64,000 nucleotides of DNA from Hetaerina americana (taxonomy: Eukaryota > Arthropoda > Insecta > Odonata > Calopterygidae). Of this stretch, positions 33,300-45,121 are shown piece after piece. The notes beneath the pieces are model-generated. The model was given only the letters and a program-made list of their open reading frames with translations, made no database searches and was not told where the DNA came from. A program made the translations under genes and the position numbers. Where the stretch lies: NCBI GenBank assembly GCA_022747635.1, contig JAKTNV010000004.1:86727052-86791051 (forward strand), in the 5' to 3' direction. Position 1 is the first letter of the stretch. Every line of letters starts with the position of its first letter.

Positions 33300-34800
33300 G
33301 AAATATTTACTAAAAGAATTGTGCTCACGACGCTCAGAAACATCATAAGAATATGTTATAAGAATAGCAATACTCAAATCGACACTATCGATTAAATAAC
33401 TGCAACTCATTTACTGGTCCGATTTGCATGATTTGGTCGATGTAATTGAAATCACTCAAATGCTGAATAGAGTAGCCATTACGTCATATTATGTATCGAA
33501 ATCTGCCGATCCATGATGATTGAAATTGAATGATTTTCCAAGTGGAACGTATAATTCGTCCTTCTCGAGTAGAATATCTGGACTATTCAGAACCCAAGAA
33601 CAGGAATTAGAATGCGGATCACTCAATTTACGGTCGATTCTCTTTTGAAAAGGCTTCCTTCGGTGCCGATCTAAGACCGTTTTATACGAGGTATTTGATT
33701 CCTGATTTAGACATACGGAAAATTGCGCATTAAAGAGTAAGTCGAAAAACTGCATGGTATCTACTCTATTTTCACGCTTCCATTCGTGTAATTTTCGTGA
33801 TTTTTACTCTCGTACACGACACAGGCTTCCCGATGACATGCGTTCCACCAACTGGTGCAATAAAAGCGGACTTTTTATTTCATTAACTGTGGATGGCACT
33901 ATATTTGAGGTAACAAATACCCAGTCGAAGGTATGAATTAGAATTTAGAATTAGTTCGACCCAAAACCAGGTCGGTAGTTAGTTTCCAGTTAGGGGATAG
34001 GTAAGGTAAGGCCGCACCTATCATTCTCATGAAATTCTTCGACGCCGTCGGTAGACTTCCAACTCCCTCCCTTCTTCGTACATATAGGCCTAATGGCTGG
34101 CGTTTCCTGAAAATTACTCTAAGAGCAGTAGTTATAGCAGTTGCACTGCCAATATTCATACCATTTAGAATATTTTCTTAATTTTTTTATTATCGCCATT
34201 ACAGTTTGAAAAAACAAATATGAAAATCGGAAGCCTATTAGGTTCCCCAAGATTAATCTAAGATTCTATTGTCATTAGGTACCATTAACCATCCATATCA
34301 CATGCTAGATAAATAACATAAATTTTATTAATGCAAATTAAATCAATTACAAAAAAAGAACGCACTATTTCTGTTTATTTTCACTCCTGCTAAATTTTAG
34401 GGGTTCCGGTCGTTTAATGATTTCTATGAATATGGATATGCTAGTAAATGTAGAGATTCTCGTAATCATTACTCGCGTAGTAAGTTCTCAGTCAAACAGC
34501 CGATGTATTGCACGATGTAAACAAATTTGCGCATCGTAGCCCTCCTCAATTAAAAGAAAAACAATCCATGACAGCGCACTAATCTCTCAAAAGGATCACC
34601 CGAAAAATAGTACCTTCAGATGCATCTTGTAAAGCGATTGTTAATCGTTTTAACATTCATTCAATGTATCAATGCACAATTGGATTATACGTTAAATGGA
34701 ACTATCAAATGCCTCTCGCAAACGCGAAATTTCTCGCATTTGCGACAGAAACTCCAATGTGTCACTTCGATAATGTCAATGCTTCGGCATTCCAGGCTGT
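33300..34800. other. Spacer, no gene recognised
   Basis: Nothing beyond scattered CGATAT-like words. Short frames on both strands have no motifs. Confidence 0.4.
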
Positions 34801-34819
34801 TTCTACCAACACGTGCGCA

Positions 34820-35060
34820 TGGCCATCGCTTTTAACTATCCACGTCAAACCACGGCCCCCACCGCGGCAACCCGACCCTCGCTTCGCCCGCCGGCGCAGC
34901 ATGAGGGAATCTTGCTGTGCCACAGTTGGGTTAATCGGAACAAGAAATGAAAGAGTCTTCGCCCCGGGCGGTCAATCGCCCTGCCCCGGCGGACACAACC
35001 GCGAGCTCACGCGCGAGGAAGGTAATTGGACAGCGCGCATGCTTGCCAAGGATTACCAGG
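34820..35060. other. Small CpG/GC-rich island
   Basis: About 240 bp with much higher GC and CpG than its surroundings (CCACCGCGGCAACCCGACCC, GCCCCGGGCGG). It lies inside a 158-codon frame at 34664-35140 (+), and a donor-like AAG|GTAATT is at 35021. It could be an exon or a promoter island. No family is recognised. Confidence 0.3.
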
Positions 35061-35407
35061 AATCCGCAAAGGGATTCCTTCTTATTCGACCTTCGGAAAG
35101 CCTCAGAAGTAGGGTGAACAAATTTATGGGGCGAGTTTGAATCTGGTTAGCTGATGAAGCCCACGCTTGGGGATGAGAGAGACGAATTCATCCTTATGCG
35201 TGCATTTCTATCAACTTTGTCTGCGAAACGAATAAATAACAAGTATCAGGAATTTCAATCTAATTCATCGATATATCGAAACACCATAGATACCATAGTT
35301 TGAAATACTGATTCAATATTATTGATACGAATGGTGCGGTAGCTATCGTATACAAGCTACGTTTACTTCTGTTATTCCTTACAAGAAAAAGTTATTAATC
35401 AATTTAG

Positions 35408-35490
35408 TAGCAAAGAAATTGATAATTATATTAAATAATTTTTAGCTTAAATTAATTACTTTTTCTCCCGATGAGAACTTAAAACTACGA
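35408..35490 (-). repeat. Dispersed repeat R1, copy b (interrupted by a SINE)
   Basis: Reverse complement of the repeat at 24405-24490. The SINE at 35491-35795 interrupts its end; the expected continuation (TACGATA) is found beyond the SINE. Confidence 0.7.
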
Positions 35491-35795
35491 GGGGATAGGG
35501 ATTGGTGCGGGGGCCATCGTACTGGCTTCCCACCAACAGGGCCCGGGTTCAAATTCCGGCGGTGTTGAATATTTTTCAGTGGTATCTCGATCCCTACTTG
35601 AGGTGCTTTGTGGAGGGCACTTTGAGTGAGTACGCCGTCCGTCGGATGGGACGTTAAGCTGCGGATCCCTTGGCGCCTTTCGTTAAGAGTAGGCTAACGC
35701 CGATGCCGGGTTTCTTTCCACCCTTTATCCTTTCCTATCCATCCCCAATGGCGCAAATGACCTTAGCAGTCGGTCGCCTCCCCTAAATACTACTA
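35491..35795 (+). mobile_element. SINE-1 copy d
   Basis: Full-length copy with intact head wording (GCCCGGGTTCAAATTCC), the shared body (GTCCGTCGGATGGGACGTTA) and tail AAATACTACTA. A short duplicated target, TACGA, lies at 35486-35490 and 35796-35800. It sits inside repeat R1. Confidence 0.88.
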
Positions 35796-35884
35796 TACGA
35801 TACCCAAACATAAAAGAGCCGCAGCAATAAACCATAAGGTTGCTTTGGTACGTAAGTGAGGATTGAGTTCACCTAATACCAAAC

Positions 35885-36055
35885 TCAATGGTGTGTGATA
35901 TCCGCACATTAGGGAAAGGGTGTTAGTTCATAGGAAGATCTGGTATCCGAAAAATCTCAGTTTTGGTGAAGCTGAAGGCGTCCAGGGGCGTGCCCGAGAA
36001 TCAAACCCGGGCCATCCGGTTTATAATTCAACGCTCTAACCCTAACTACCAGGAA
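35885..36055 (-). mobile_element. SINE-2 copy a (second tRNA-derived SINE family)
   Basis: On the minus strand there is a tRNA-like head with GTTAGAGCGTTGAATT and a B box, GGTTTGATTCT, followed by a body with CTTCAGC, CTGAGATTTTTCGGATACCAG and TTCCTA. The body phrase ATTTTTCGG(A/G)TACCAG recurs in the copy at 63640-63800. It is unrelated to SINE-1. Confidence 0.65.
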
Positions 36056-36059
36056 CTAC

Positions 36060-38600
36060 CAGGACCCTACCAATTTAATATACTTGCATCGTGCGTCGAA
36101 ATATTTTCGCTGAAACTTCGGATAATATGTAATTGCCAAAGAGAATACATTTTAATGGCAGTAACAGTATGTACTCGCAAGCCATTGGTTTGTTAAAATA
36201 CAAACTGCAGTTCCTCATCGGAACATTATATTTCAATGAATTCTCTTCAACCCTCTCTCTCCCTTCCCTACCCGTGCACATGCCCGGATATAGCCGTCAA
36301 TGTCTTGGGCACGACAACCCTGAGCTTTGGCCCTGGGCTTTGGCCAATTCCTCCCGGGGTTCGTCAACCCTCCAACATCCCCACACCCACCCCAACTTCC
36401 TCTTCCCTTGACACTCCTAATTTAACCATTCCTTTCCCAAATCCCGCCTAGATCATGGCATATGGAAATGGCAATGGAATGTAAAACCTCCCTTTTTGGC
36501 ATGTGGTTATGCTAAAGTGTGGTGGAACGCCTCGTGTCGACTAACTAAAGCTGCGGAAGACTGCTAAGGGTAAATATTCGGGTATAAATGTTTTACCTTC
36601 TTTTATTCAAAATTCCTCCCACCATTTAATGCCTAACTTATGCAACTAAATGTCTGAAATGTCTGTAATCACAAGGAAAGCGTACGTTCGTTCATTCAAA
36701 AATATTTGATAGAGTTGTGCATCAAATCAAGTTTCGAAACATAATTAACGATGACATAGTTTTCTGGGATATATTCGATATTACAACTATAAACGATTAC
36801 CAAATAAATATTATCTATACTGATTAAAGTGGACGTACATTGCTAAACATCCACTGAAATTATCTGGGAACCGAACGGTAGCACGTGACATTACTCGAGG
36901 AAGGAAATACGATTATATCGGGTGATCAACGCTGAAAGGTGCGTATGTTTTCTGAAAAGGTGTCCCTATCTCCTTCCCCCTCTTTCTCTTCCCCAAGTAA
37001 GACGTCTGAGCTCTCGGGGCGGTGGGAAAGTGGTGACAAATGACCGATCAAGAAGTAGGGCAGCGATTATGAGGAAAACTGCACTCGAGGTGGCGGTTCC
37101 ATTCTCCCGAATGATCCATAATGTAGTGCCGCGCGGTGGAAAATCGAAAACCCTTCGAATTAAAACTTTTCCCCGATTACATGGTACGGATGAATGGCCA
37201 CCTCAGACGGAATGTGGAGGTGTAGAGTTTATGCGGAGCTATGGCGTGGACATTAAATGTAATTTAAAAGTCATTTGCCTCGAATCGGCAATCTTGAGGC
37301 GTTAAACTTTCCATAAGACCGCGACGTAATGCCAGAGTTTACGGGAGGCATCCACCCAATCCGGACACCATTTATAATCATTAACGTGGAATTATTGAAC
37401 GCTTTCTATGAATTATAATCATACTAAATTGGTGGCATTGGAATAAACTTCGGCGATAGAAAGGGAAGGAATTTTTTGGGCATCCAATGTTCCACTCAAA
37501 ATGAACGCAGTATCCGAGGAATGCATTAGAACACATGTTCGTGAGTTTGTGCCTACCTTTACCAAATCATTCAAGGGCATCTCAAAGTTCGTGAGAGAAC
37601 AGTATTTTTAAATGTTTTTCCTGATAAATTATTGAATATTCAGAGATATCGCCAGTGATAACATGTAGAAAACATGTTGTGCTGAGATAATTTTGGCAAT
37701 AAACATTTTTTTCATACCTAAATTTACAAAGCATTAATACATAGAATGTTAACTACAACGAATGACCTCAGGTAGCCGATTGTCTTTCGTTTCGCCTATA
37801 TAACCTGTGGAAGAGTCTCAAGTCTTTTATTCCGATATGAATGCTTCATCTGCTTTTTTTTACACTCCTCAAGTCAGTTAGAGTACCACGTGGCATTACG
37901 GCAGGAGAAAAAAATGTTCTTTCCGCTATTGGACAACGCACGAAACGAGTACATGAATGCCCTTGCGTTATAATTTTCGCAAACTTGTTGCCGGTGTGGT
38001 TCACTACGACTCTCGAGATGCACAAGCAACTTATATCGCGACAGAGTGCGGGATTAGCGTTACTCTTAATGCGTCACTGTGAATGTCACTGCGTGGGCAG
38101 TTTCAGAACAAGGTGCGGTAAAAAGCGAGATTATGATCCATAAGTGGGAATAATCCGCCAACACCAGTAACAGATACACAGGCGGCATAGTCTTCTTCTC
38201 CGAGGTCGGAGACCTATTCTTCAACCGGTTACGAAACGAGGTTTCACAGAATTGCCTCGAGTTCAATGTGCGACCAGTTAACCCGTTTAGTAATTGAAAG
38301 AGCGGGTGTTGGATGGAGTTTTGAGTTAATTTAGAATTACAGGTCTCACGAATCATTTTCCATTAGTTCAGGCATCGGTAAGTGAATGCCTTGAGTACAT
38401 GGGTGATTCGGTAATAATGCAAAAATAAGTTCACCATGAAATACAACCACTAGGATTTTCGTTCTGCTACAATAAAAGTTGGTTATTAACATTTCAGCAA
38501 TTCATCGTTCAAATATTTCGCTAGTAATTTAAAAAGTTTGAAATTCCATAATGTTTTTTGAAACTGTATTGAGGATATTTCAAAAGTGTGCTGGCTAAAG
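36060..38600. other. Spacer, no gene recognised
   Basis: A C/T-rich patch at 36240-36450 contains a small duplicated phrase (GCTTTGGCCCTGGGCTTTGGCC). GC-richer stretches at 36960-37300 hold open frames but no motif. A donor-like TCG|GTAAGT near 38375 lacks a defensible exon. Confidence 0.4.
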
Positions 38601-38603
38601 TTC

Positions 38604-38699
38604 ATATATATATATATATATATAATCTATATATATATATATTATATATATAATCTATATATATATATTATATATATAATCTATATATATATAATATTA

Positions 38700-38730
<31 letters not shown>

Positions 38731-38736
38731 GTATAC
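38604..38736. repeat. (TA)n microsatellite with higher-order TAATC unit
   Basis: TA repeats interrupted every 26-28 bp by AATCT (C at 38627, 38655 and 38681), then pure TA to about 38730. It directly abuts the 5' end of the LINE at 38737. Confidence 0.9.
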
Positions 38737-39813
38737 GTGGGAAACCTAATGAGTATATTGCAGAAAATAGGAATAGATTGGAGGGATAGGAGGCTAATCC
38801 ACAACCTGTACATGTCTCAGACTGCTCATGTGCGGGTGGGGAACTCGGGCGTCCGGATGGGCAGTGTTAGGAAGAGGTGTAAGGCAGGGTTGCCCATTAT
38901 CACCGTTGCTGTTCAACCTGTATGCAGAGGAAATGATCAAAGAGGCATGGGAAGAACTCGAGGTTCCTCGCCTCGAACTCGAGGCGGGGAATTCGTAAAA
39001 TCAGTTAGGTTTGCTGATGACCAACCTTTAGTTTGTCAGTCAGCCAAGGGGTTGGAAGCATTGCTGAGTGAATTGGAAATTCAGTGCGACAGGTATGGGA
39101 TGAGAATCAATATTAATAAAACAAAGGTTATGCGATTTTCTAGAAAGAAAAAGGCCAAGCTTAACATTAAAATAGGAGGGCAAAAATATAGCGAGCAGAA
39201 CAGTTTACGTATCTTGGAAGTGTTTTGGACAAACATGGTCAAAGAAGTAGAGACATATGGAGAAGAATCGCGCTAGGCAAAGAGGCTTTCACAAGAAGGA
39301 GGAAGTTGATGACGGGGACGTTGAGTAAGGATGTTAAGAAAAGACTCGTAAAAACTTTGATATGGAGCGTTGCTATGTACAGCGCGGAAACGTAGTCATT
39401 GAAGCAGGAGAATAGACGTAGACTGGAGGCTTTTGAAATGTGGGTGTGGAGAAGAATGGAGAAGGTGAAATGGACAGAGAAGAAAACAAATGAGGAAGTA
39501 CTTGGTATGGTGGGCGAAGAGAGGGGTTTGTTGGGAGAAATCCTATGGAGGCAGGAAAAGTGGATGAAAGGGGTATTGACCGGCAGTGGGATGTTGAAGA
39601 CTGTAATTGAGGGGAAAATGTTAGGCAAACGAGGAAAGGGAAGGAACAGGATTGGGATGTTGGACGGTATGAAGGGAGGAAGAACGTTCTCAGAGATGAA
39701 GAGGGACTTGATGTAGAGTACGACGCTGGATTTTGTGTTTTGTTAGGAGTCACGAAATGTTTTATTTAATAGGTGTGTCCATCCAAAAACCTACCTTAGC
39801 CGGTAGATTACCT
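38737..39813 (+). mobile_element. LINE-A: 5'-truncated non-LTR retrotransposon in a TA array
   Basis: It begins in mid reverse transcriptase (GIDWRDRRLIHNLYMSQTA). A frameshifted GVRQG-like block follows. The catalytic box FADD is kept in SVRFADDQPLVCQ at about 39003-39040. The frame breaks near 39190 and resumes as RRRLEAFEMWVWRRMEKVKW to the stop at 39716. The 3' UTR ends CCTACCTTAGCCGGTAGATT, then ACCTTA and AT-rich repeats. It shares the same sequence and 3' end with the copy at 60968-61761. No ORF1 or endonuclease region is present. It is inactive. Confidence 0.88.
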
Positions 39814-39872
39814 TATAATAATAATATGTATATGTGTATATATATATACATATGAATACGTATATGTATAAT
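39814..39872. repeat. AT-rich/TA repeat at the 3' end of LINE-A
   Basis: ATAATAATATG followed by TATATGTGTATATATATATA-type sequence directly after the LINE 3' end. With the array on the 5' side it brackets the element in TA-rich repeats. Confidence 0.7.
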
Positions 39873-40149
39873 TGTATCAGACGTCATGTCTGCAGCCGCT
39901 TAGGTACATCGTCGTAGAAAGGAAACGATTTGATTACACAAGCACTAAACTATAATAATTACCATGAGTTTTTACAGATTGTCTTCACGGCAACTTCCGC
40001 TTTAGCATGGAATTTCAGAAAGAGAAGCCGTGCCTTAAGATTTGGATTTTCACTTCAAGGGACAGAGTTTGATCCCTGTTGATGGTCAGACTTTATCAAA
40101 CATTATCATTTTTATTCAAAACGAATCGTGAAGGGATTTCTAAATTCTT

Positions 40150-40500
40150 CTCTATGAAATCAATTTTGAATCGGTGTGAAACAAGGACAGCATTAAATAA
40201 ACGCAAAGGAAAAATTGAGATATTGGACATTAGGATGTGCAAAAGAATTCTGAACATAATGTGGACGTTTGGAGTGAAGAACGAATAGGTGTTTTAGAGC
40301 CTCGGAGGAGGGCGGGGCTATGACAGGAGTAATGAGACCGAAAAGCATTATTAGATTACATACTGTGGAGAGATCGCCGACTTGAGAGATGCAATGGAAG
40401 GCGAAGTGAAACGGAGAGCAAGAAGAGAACGGAGACGGGCAAACCGTCTAATTCAGCTGAAGATGTTTAAAAAAAACCATTGAATACTCGACCGTTAGAA
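40150..40500 (+). mobile_element. LINE relic
   Basis: Broken frames give CETRTALNKRKGKIEILDIR, MCKRILNIMW, then, after stops, LRDAMEGEVKRRARRERRR and ANRLIQLK. This is the characteristic C-terminal region of this LINE class. There are several in-frame stops and no target duplication. Confidence 0.6.
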
Positions 40501-42283
40501 ATTTAAGTTAAAAAGGTAAAGACTATTATTAAGTATTGGTTATTCAACATGTACCAATTCCACCGTTTCTCATTCTCCCAGAATTCACCTGACTGCCCCG
40601 CACTCGCAAAGACATCGAATTAAAGATAAAGACACCGAAAAGACTCCTCGGAACAGTGAGTTCCATTTAACAATGAAAGAACACTTTGACTAAGAAATAT
40701 TCAGGCCGCTGATAGGTCGCAAATTCCACCGTAAATCCGTCTGCTATCACAAATGTAGGTATGCCTACGCCCCATGCCCGATCGGAATGACACAAACGCT
40801 TTCTCTTGCTACCCTGTCAACACGGAAAATATGACCTCGTATGGATCATCTTGGACTTTATGACAGAGGTATGCCACGGCTTACCACGTTATGACCCAAA
40901 TGTCGACTGTATTTTTTTAGCAAAAAAAGTGGATGGCCAAACCAAAGAAAAGTAACAGAATTTTGCTTAGCTAAACCAAATTACGTCATAATATCAAAAA
41001 AATCAATTGTGCACATCATTATGAAATACAAAAGCAACTTTATGTATAATAGTATTGCAGCGTGAAGATTCTATTAATTCAATCTTGGAAAATGACGACC
41101 TATTACAAAGAGAAAATCGAAATACTGCAATTATTCCAATGGTATATTATGGGAATATAGCCGCCTTAGATCACATAACTTGTTTGTTTAGTTTTGCCAT
41201 GCAGTTTCCATCAGAGATGATATTTTGCGAAAGTAAGGCATACCAAGTACTCAGCTTAAGAATTTGGTCCGTTTTTGATGGGATGGAAATTTATCATAAA
41301 TATAAGTTAACATGTGAAAAGAACTTTTATCAAATAGTGAAAGCTGTTTTATCTAAAAAAAATGGATGTTTTCTGGTATTGATATTAATATCCCTGGTTT
41401 TTATATTAAACATTTTTGGGACAGTATTTCGGGTATGTTCCTATGTCTAGTCACAAGAATAAATTTAGAGACAGAAATTCAGAGAGTATGTAACGCGTTA
41501 TACAGGGTACGGCTACACAACTTCCTTTTTTGAAATGCGCGCCAATTACAACTGTCTGCATCAATGCAACTGGGTTATCATATGTCGGTTGCCAAATAGA
41601 GTCCCTATTTCACTTTATTTTAAAAACAAAAAGTAATCAACCAAAACCAACAAAAATGAAAAAGTGTCGTCAAAATCTAACTGTATGATAAAAAGAAAAT
41701 TGATACAAAGCTAAACTTTAAAAAAATATTATTAAAAAAGTACGCCTAAATATTACTTCAAACAAAGTATATATTAAAAGAATAAAACAAACCGTAACCA
41801 AAGGTTACCAGGAGTAAAATAATAAAAAGCATAAAATATTAGAGAAAAAGTATACAATTATTTAGGTGGAATACTATCTTATATGATAAATATAAGAAAA
41901 CAAAAAGAAACGGATAACCTGTAAACAGTAAATATAGTCCGACAAAAGAAAATAAATACGAAACTAGTCCTAATAAATCACCTAAGCCACTAAATTAAAA
42001 TAGATAAACCGAAAATTATTAAATTAGAAAGAAAAAAACTACCGAAAGACTTATTAACTGAATTCAAAATTTCGCAAAACCCACGTAGTGCGTAAATAGA
42101 TGGTAGTAATACGGCGTAGGGTGGCCAAGCACAAGCTGCTGCCTCTTCAGAAGGCATCTTTCATTTAGTCGCCTTAAGGCATGCACCCTAATGCCTAACC
42201 AGTTTGGACGCAGCCTTAAAAATATGGCCGTAAATGGCTTGCCGCAATTTGGTAATTGTGTGACCTCATTTTTTGTGTTTCAG
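40501..42283. other. AT-rich spacer with one unrecognised frame
   Basis: The frame at 41055-41450 (+, 131 codons) ends in a strongly hydrophobic stretch (CFLVLILISLVFILNIFG) that could span a membrane. There are no family signatures and no splice signals. The region 41640-42060 is extremely A-rich. Confidence 0.3.
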
Positions 42284-42335
42284 GGTGTAGAAGCACCTGA
42301 GAACATGAATGCCGATGGCGAAACGGTGAAAAAAA
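42284..42335 (+). CDS. Candidate 52-nt internal exon of an unidentified gene
   Basis: A textbook acceptor (CATTTTTTGTGTTTCAG ending at 42283) and donor (AAA|GTAAGC at 42336) flank a fully open segment reading GVEAPENMNADGETVKK plus one base. Composition and codon look differ from the AT-rich surroundings. It is too short to identify. Neighbouring exons were not found within several kb, as expected for a gene with long introns. Confidence 0.45.
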
Positions 42336-42339
42336 GTAA

Positions 42340-43069
42340 GCAACTGAATAAGATTCAGTAATTTCAGCATAATTGGAAATATTTATTACATTCACTGTGC
42401 ATTGTTTTCAAATTCAAGAGTTGTATTTTTTTCGCGTAATTAATTACGTGATAATGGCATGTGGCACGTAAGTTAGCTATACAAAATATAATCGATATAT
42501 CTTTTGGGGCACCTCTTGTTGGCCTTCACTGAATGACTGGAAATTTCATTGTTTATGAAAAACAACAGTTGTGGTCACGATCAAGTTACCTATAGGTTCG
42601 CCTCGTACGCACGAAGTAATCGTGTTTATAATATGGCATAGGTGTTGTTCTATACTTCCTCAAATATATTACCGGTCTAAAATATTAAGCCTACAAAGCA
42701 ATGTATTTACGGTTATTATTAGGTTCTTCTACGGTTTAAGAAGACAAATCCGTTGGCAGCTTTGGTATTAACGAAACATTTTATTTCCTTCAATGGAATA
42801 ATATACTTTCCTCTTATTCCCTAGGCGCATGCCGATTATGAATCAAATAAGATCAAGTCCATAGCTTTTCAACTTTTTTATAAGATCTGCCACTTCAGTG
42901 TGAAATTCCAGGGGTTTAAGGCGACGCCCCAGTAAATAAGTATGTGCTTAATTAGTCCATAAAATCAGATATAATAAGTCATTTGTATTTGTTTTCGAAT
43001 TTGAAGCCTCCCCTTCCCCCGGTTGCTTCATAAGATTAATTTCAATAACTTTCCCCATGGAATTCACCA
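42340..43069. other. Spacer before the tRNA gene
   Basis: AT-rich, no features recognised. Animal tRNA genes carry their promoter internally, so no upstream element is expected. Confidence 0.4.
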
Positions 43070-43141
43070 TCCCATGTGGTCTAGTGGCTAGGATATCTGG
43101 CTTTCACCCAGAAGGCCCGGGTTCGATTCCCGGCATGGGAA
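43070..43141 (+). tRNA. tRNA-Glu (anticodon UUC)
   Basis: A complete 72-nt cloverleaf. The acceptor stem is TCCCATG (43070-43076) with CATGGGA (43134-43140), and the discriminator is A at 43141. The anticodon stem TCTGG/CCAGA encloses loop CTTTCAC with TTC at 43103-43105. The T arm is CCGGG TTCGATT CCCGG. The A box overlaps the D arm (TGGTCTAGTGG) and the B box is GGTTCGATTCC. A run of seven T at 43144-43150 provides the RNA polymerase III terminator. All stems pair and there is no intron, so it is likely functional. It reads glutamate codons GAA and, by wobble, GAG. Confidence 0.96.
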
Positions 43142-43143
43142 CA

Positions 43144-43150
43144 TTTTTTT
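43144..43150 (+). terminator. RNA polymerase III oligo-T terminator
   Basis: Seven consecutive T on the sense strand two bases after the tRNA-Glu discriminator base. Confidence 0.85.
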
Positions 43151-45046
43151 ATAGTTTAATGCAAATTGTTCCTACGGTACACTTCGCGAAGTATGTTGAC
43201 ACATAAGACATTCTTTTAGAAGGCTTTTTGGCTAAATGGTCTTTTCCCATTAAAATATCCATCACTTAAAACGATTTTTCGCCCACAGTTATTTTCTTTT
43301 TTCCAGTCTATGGAAGAGAGGCATGAGTGATGGGCAAAATGCTGCGTGCAAAATCCTATGAATATGTGCAACCAATATATAGTATGCCTAAGGAATTCCA
43401 TACGTTACGTGAATTTCTATTTGTATAAATCTTATCGGTTTCATTTTTCAGCAGTCAAAATTTATGTCTTGTTTCATGTGAATTTGCATTTAGTTATTTT
43501 AACAAATGAACTTACACCACCATTTTAACAGAGCTGAATCTGAAGGGTACTCGTTCATTTAAAAAAACCAGGAGTTTTGTATGAATTGGAAAATTCTTCT
43601 TCCGAGGAATTGAAAAATATCATTTGTGTTCTCAATTAAATGCGCTTTCCCTATGTGAATGTAAAGAGCTATTTTCATAATAATAACATCCGCGGATACT
43701 TTACCCTGTTTTCATGAGATGATTTAAAGGTTGGCTACTCCATTTTAGCTATAATGGCGTAAAAGATTCCTTATTAAAATCTGAACCTTTTTTTATCAGC
43801 TTATCTTTTCCTGAAATGGCAATCGCAATATTTTCGGCTATATAAATTTCAATTAGAGAGGGCATAATATAACAATTTCTTTGTGATTTCGATTAATAGA
43901 CGTTCAAAGAGGACAATTAAAATATTCTTACGAATTATTAACACTTAAAGAATTTTTAAATTATTAGATTTCCTTGTTCTGTTATTCATTCGCCTTCTTA
44001 ATAAAATGCGTTATAGCTTGCAATTCCAGACTCTTCAATATAATCAAATTTCAGGCACGGCAATATAGATAAAATAATTTCGACTGCTGTTATTAAGCTG
44101 CATAGCATCGATTTTTTTTAAAAGAAGAGGGCAGCAAATTCGGACATACAATAAGAAATGCGTTCGAAGTTACAGGTTCGTATTGTAAGATACAGATACG
44201 TATCTTACAATACGATCCCGTCTGCCACATATTTATTACTATCCCATATTGGTAAGACTTCCCATTCCATGTTCCCTTCAATTTCCTTGCATGCTAGGAA
44301 AATTGAAGTCCCACGTGACCAAGACCACATGTTGCAAATTAATGGATATCGTCTAGGAACTGATATCCGAGAGAAATGCGCCTATGCATACTTGATTGAC
44401 ATGACTACCACCTTAAGCAAGCCGCAGGTTGGCACTGATTCCAAGAATAATAATGATACATGACTACAAGAGAAAAATTTCAGAAAGTGAAAGCGTCCTT
44501 GATTTTTACAAGCAAGACGTTGACATAAGGAAGCCGGCTGATCAAACAAAAAACTGGTCGCAGTCACTAAATCAAAGAATTGCCTTAAAAAAATAATCGA
44601 ACGGAATCTTTTCATGTGATTGTCGACGATGCTGAAGACATGAACAGCATGTCTTTCTCAACCATGTTTGGGAAAAGTGAACGCCGGGGTTCGTTGAACT
44701 CGGCGACTTGCTCACTTCAGTTGATTGTCCGTCGACCAGCAAACTGTGATGAACTTTCACGCGAAGTTCAACTTTCTGCAAAGTAGCTGTAACTTTATCC
44801 TTGATAGCGAGAGCGATTTGAATACAAAATGTACGCCTGAAGAGTTAGACTGATAAATTTTTTTGTCAAAGGTAAAACACCCCTAGCGTTTAAAGTTGAC
44901 TTTAATCTCGTGGACTGTGGCGCATCGCGCCCGACTACGAATACCTATGGCATTGTTATGTACGCTGTTTCGTCACAACGTCTTGTTCCTTAAAAGGCCC
45001 CAAAATATCGGAGTTTAAGAGGCACTTTTTACCCTCGGAAATGAAT
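43151..45046. other. Spacer with a 16-bp hairpin
   Basis: The hairpin at 44178-44215 has arms TCGTATTGTAAGATAC and its complement, with a 6-nt loop. A frame near 44455-44590 (+) reads KISESESVLDFYKQDVDIRK, which looks protein-like, but upstream and downstream stops and the lack of motifs prevent a call. Confidence 0.35.
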
Positions 45047-45121
45047 GCATCATAATGCACATTTAGCGGATGACTCCGTTAAAAGTTACTGTCACTGTAT
45101 CTACCGCAGTTTCTTGAAATT
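45047..45121 (-). repeat. Dispersed repeat R2, copy a
   Basis: The reverse complement aligns with 48599-48674 over about 75 nt with roughly 85 percent identity by eye. The shared core is GGAGTCATCCGCTAA, preceded by AACTTTTAA. The family is unknown. Confidence 0.7.

Noticed and set aside
38586..38789. Frame with Tyr-Ile repeats
   Set aside because: Direct translation of the TA microsatellite.
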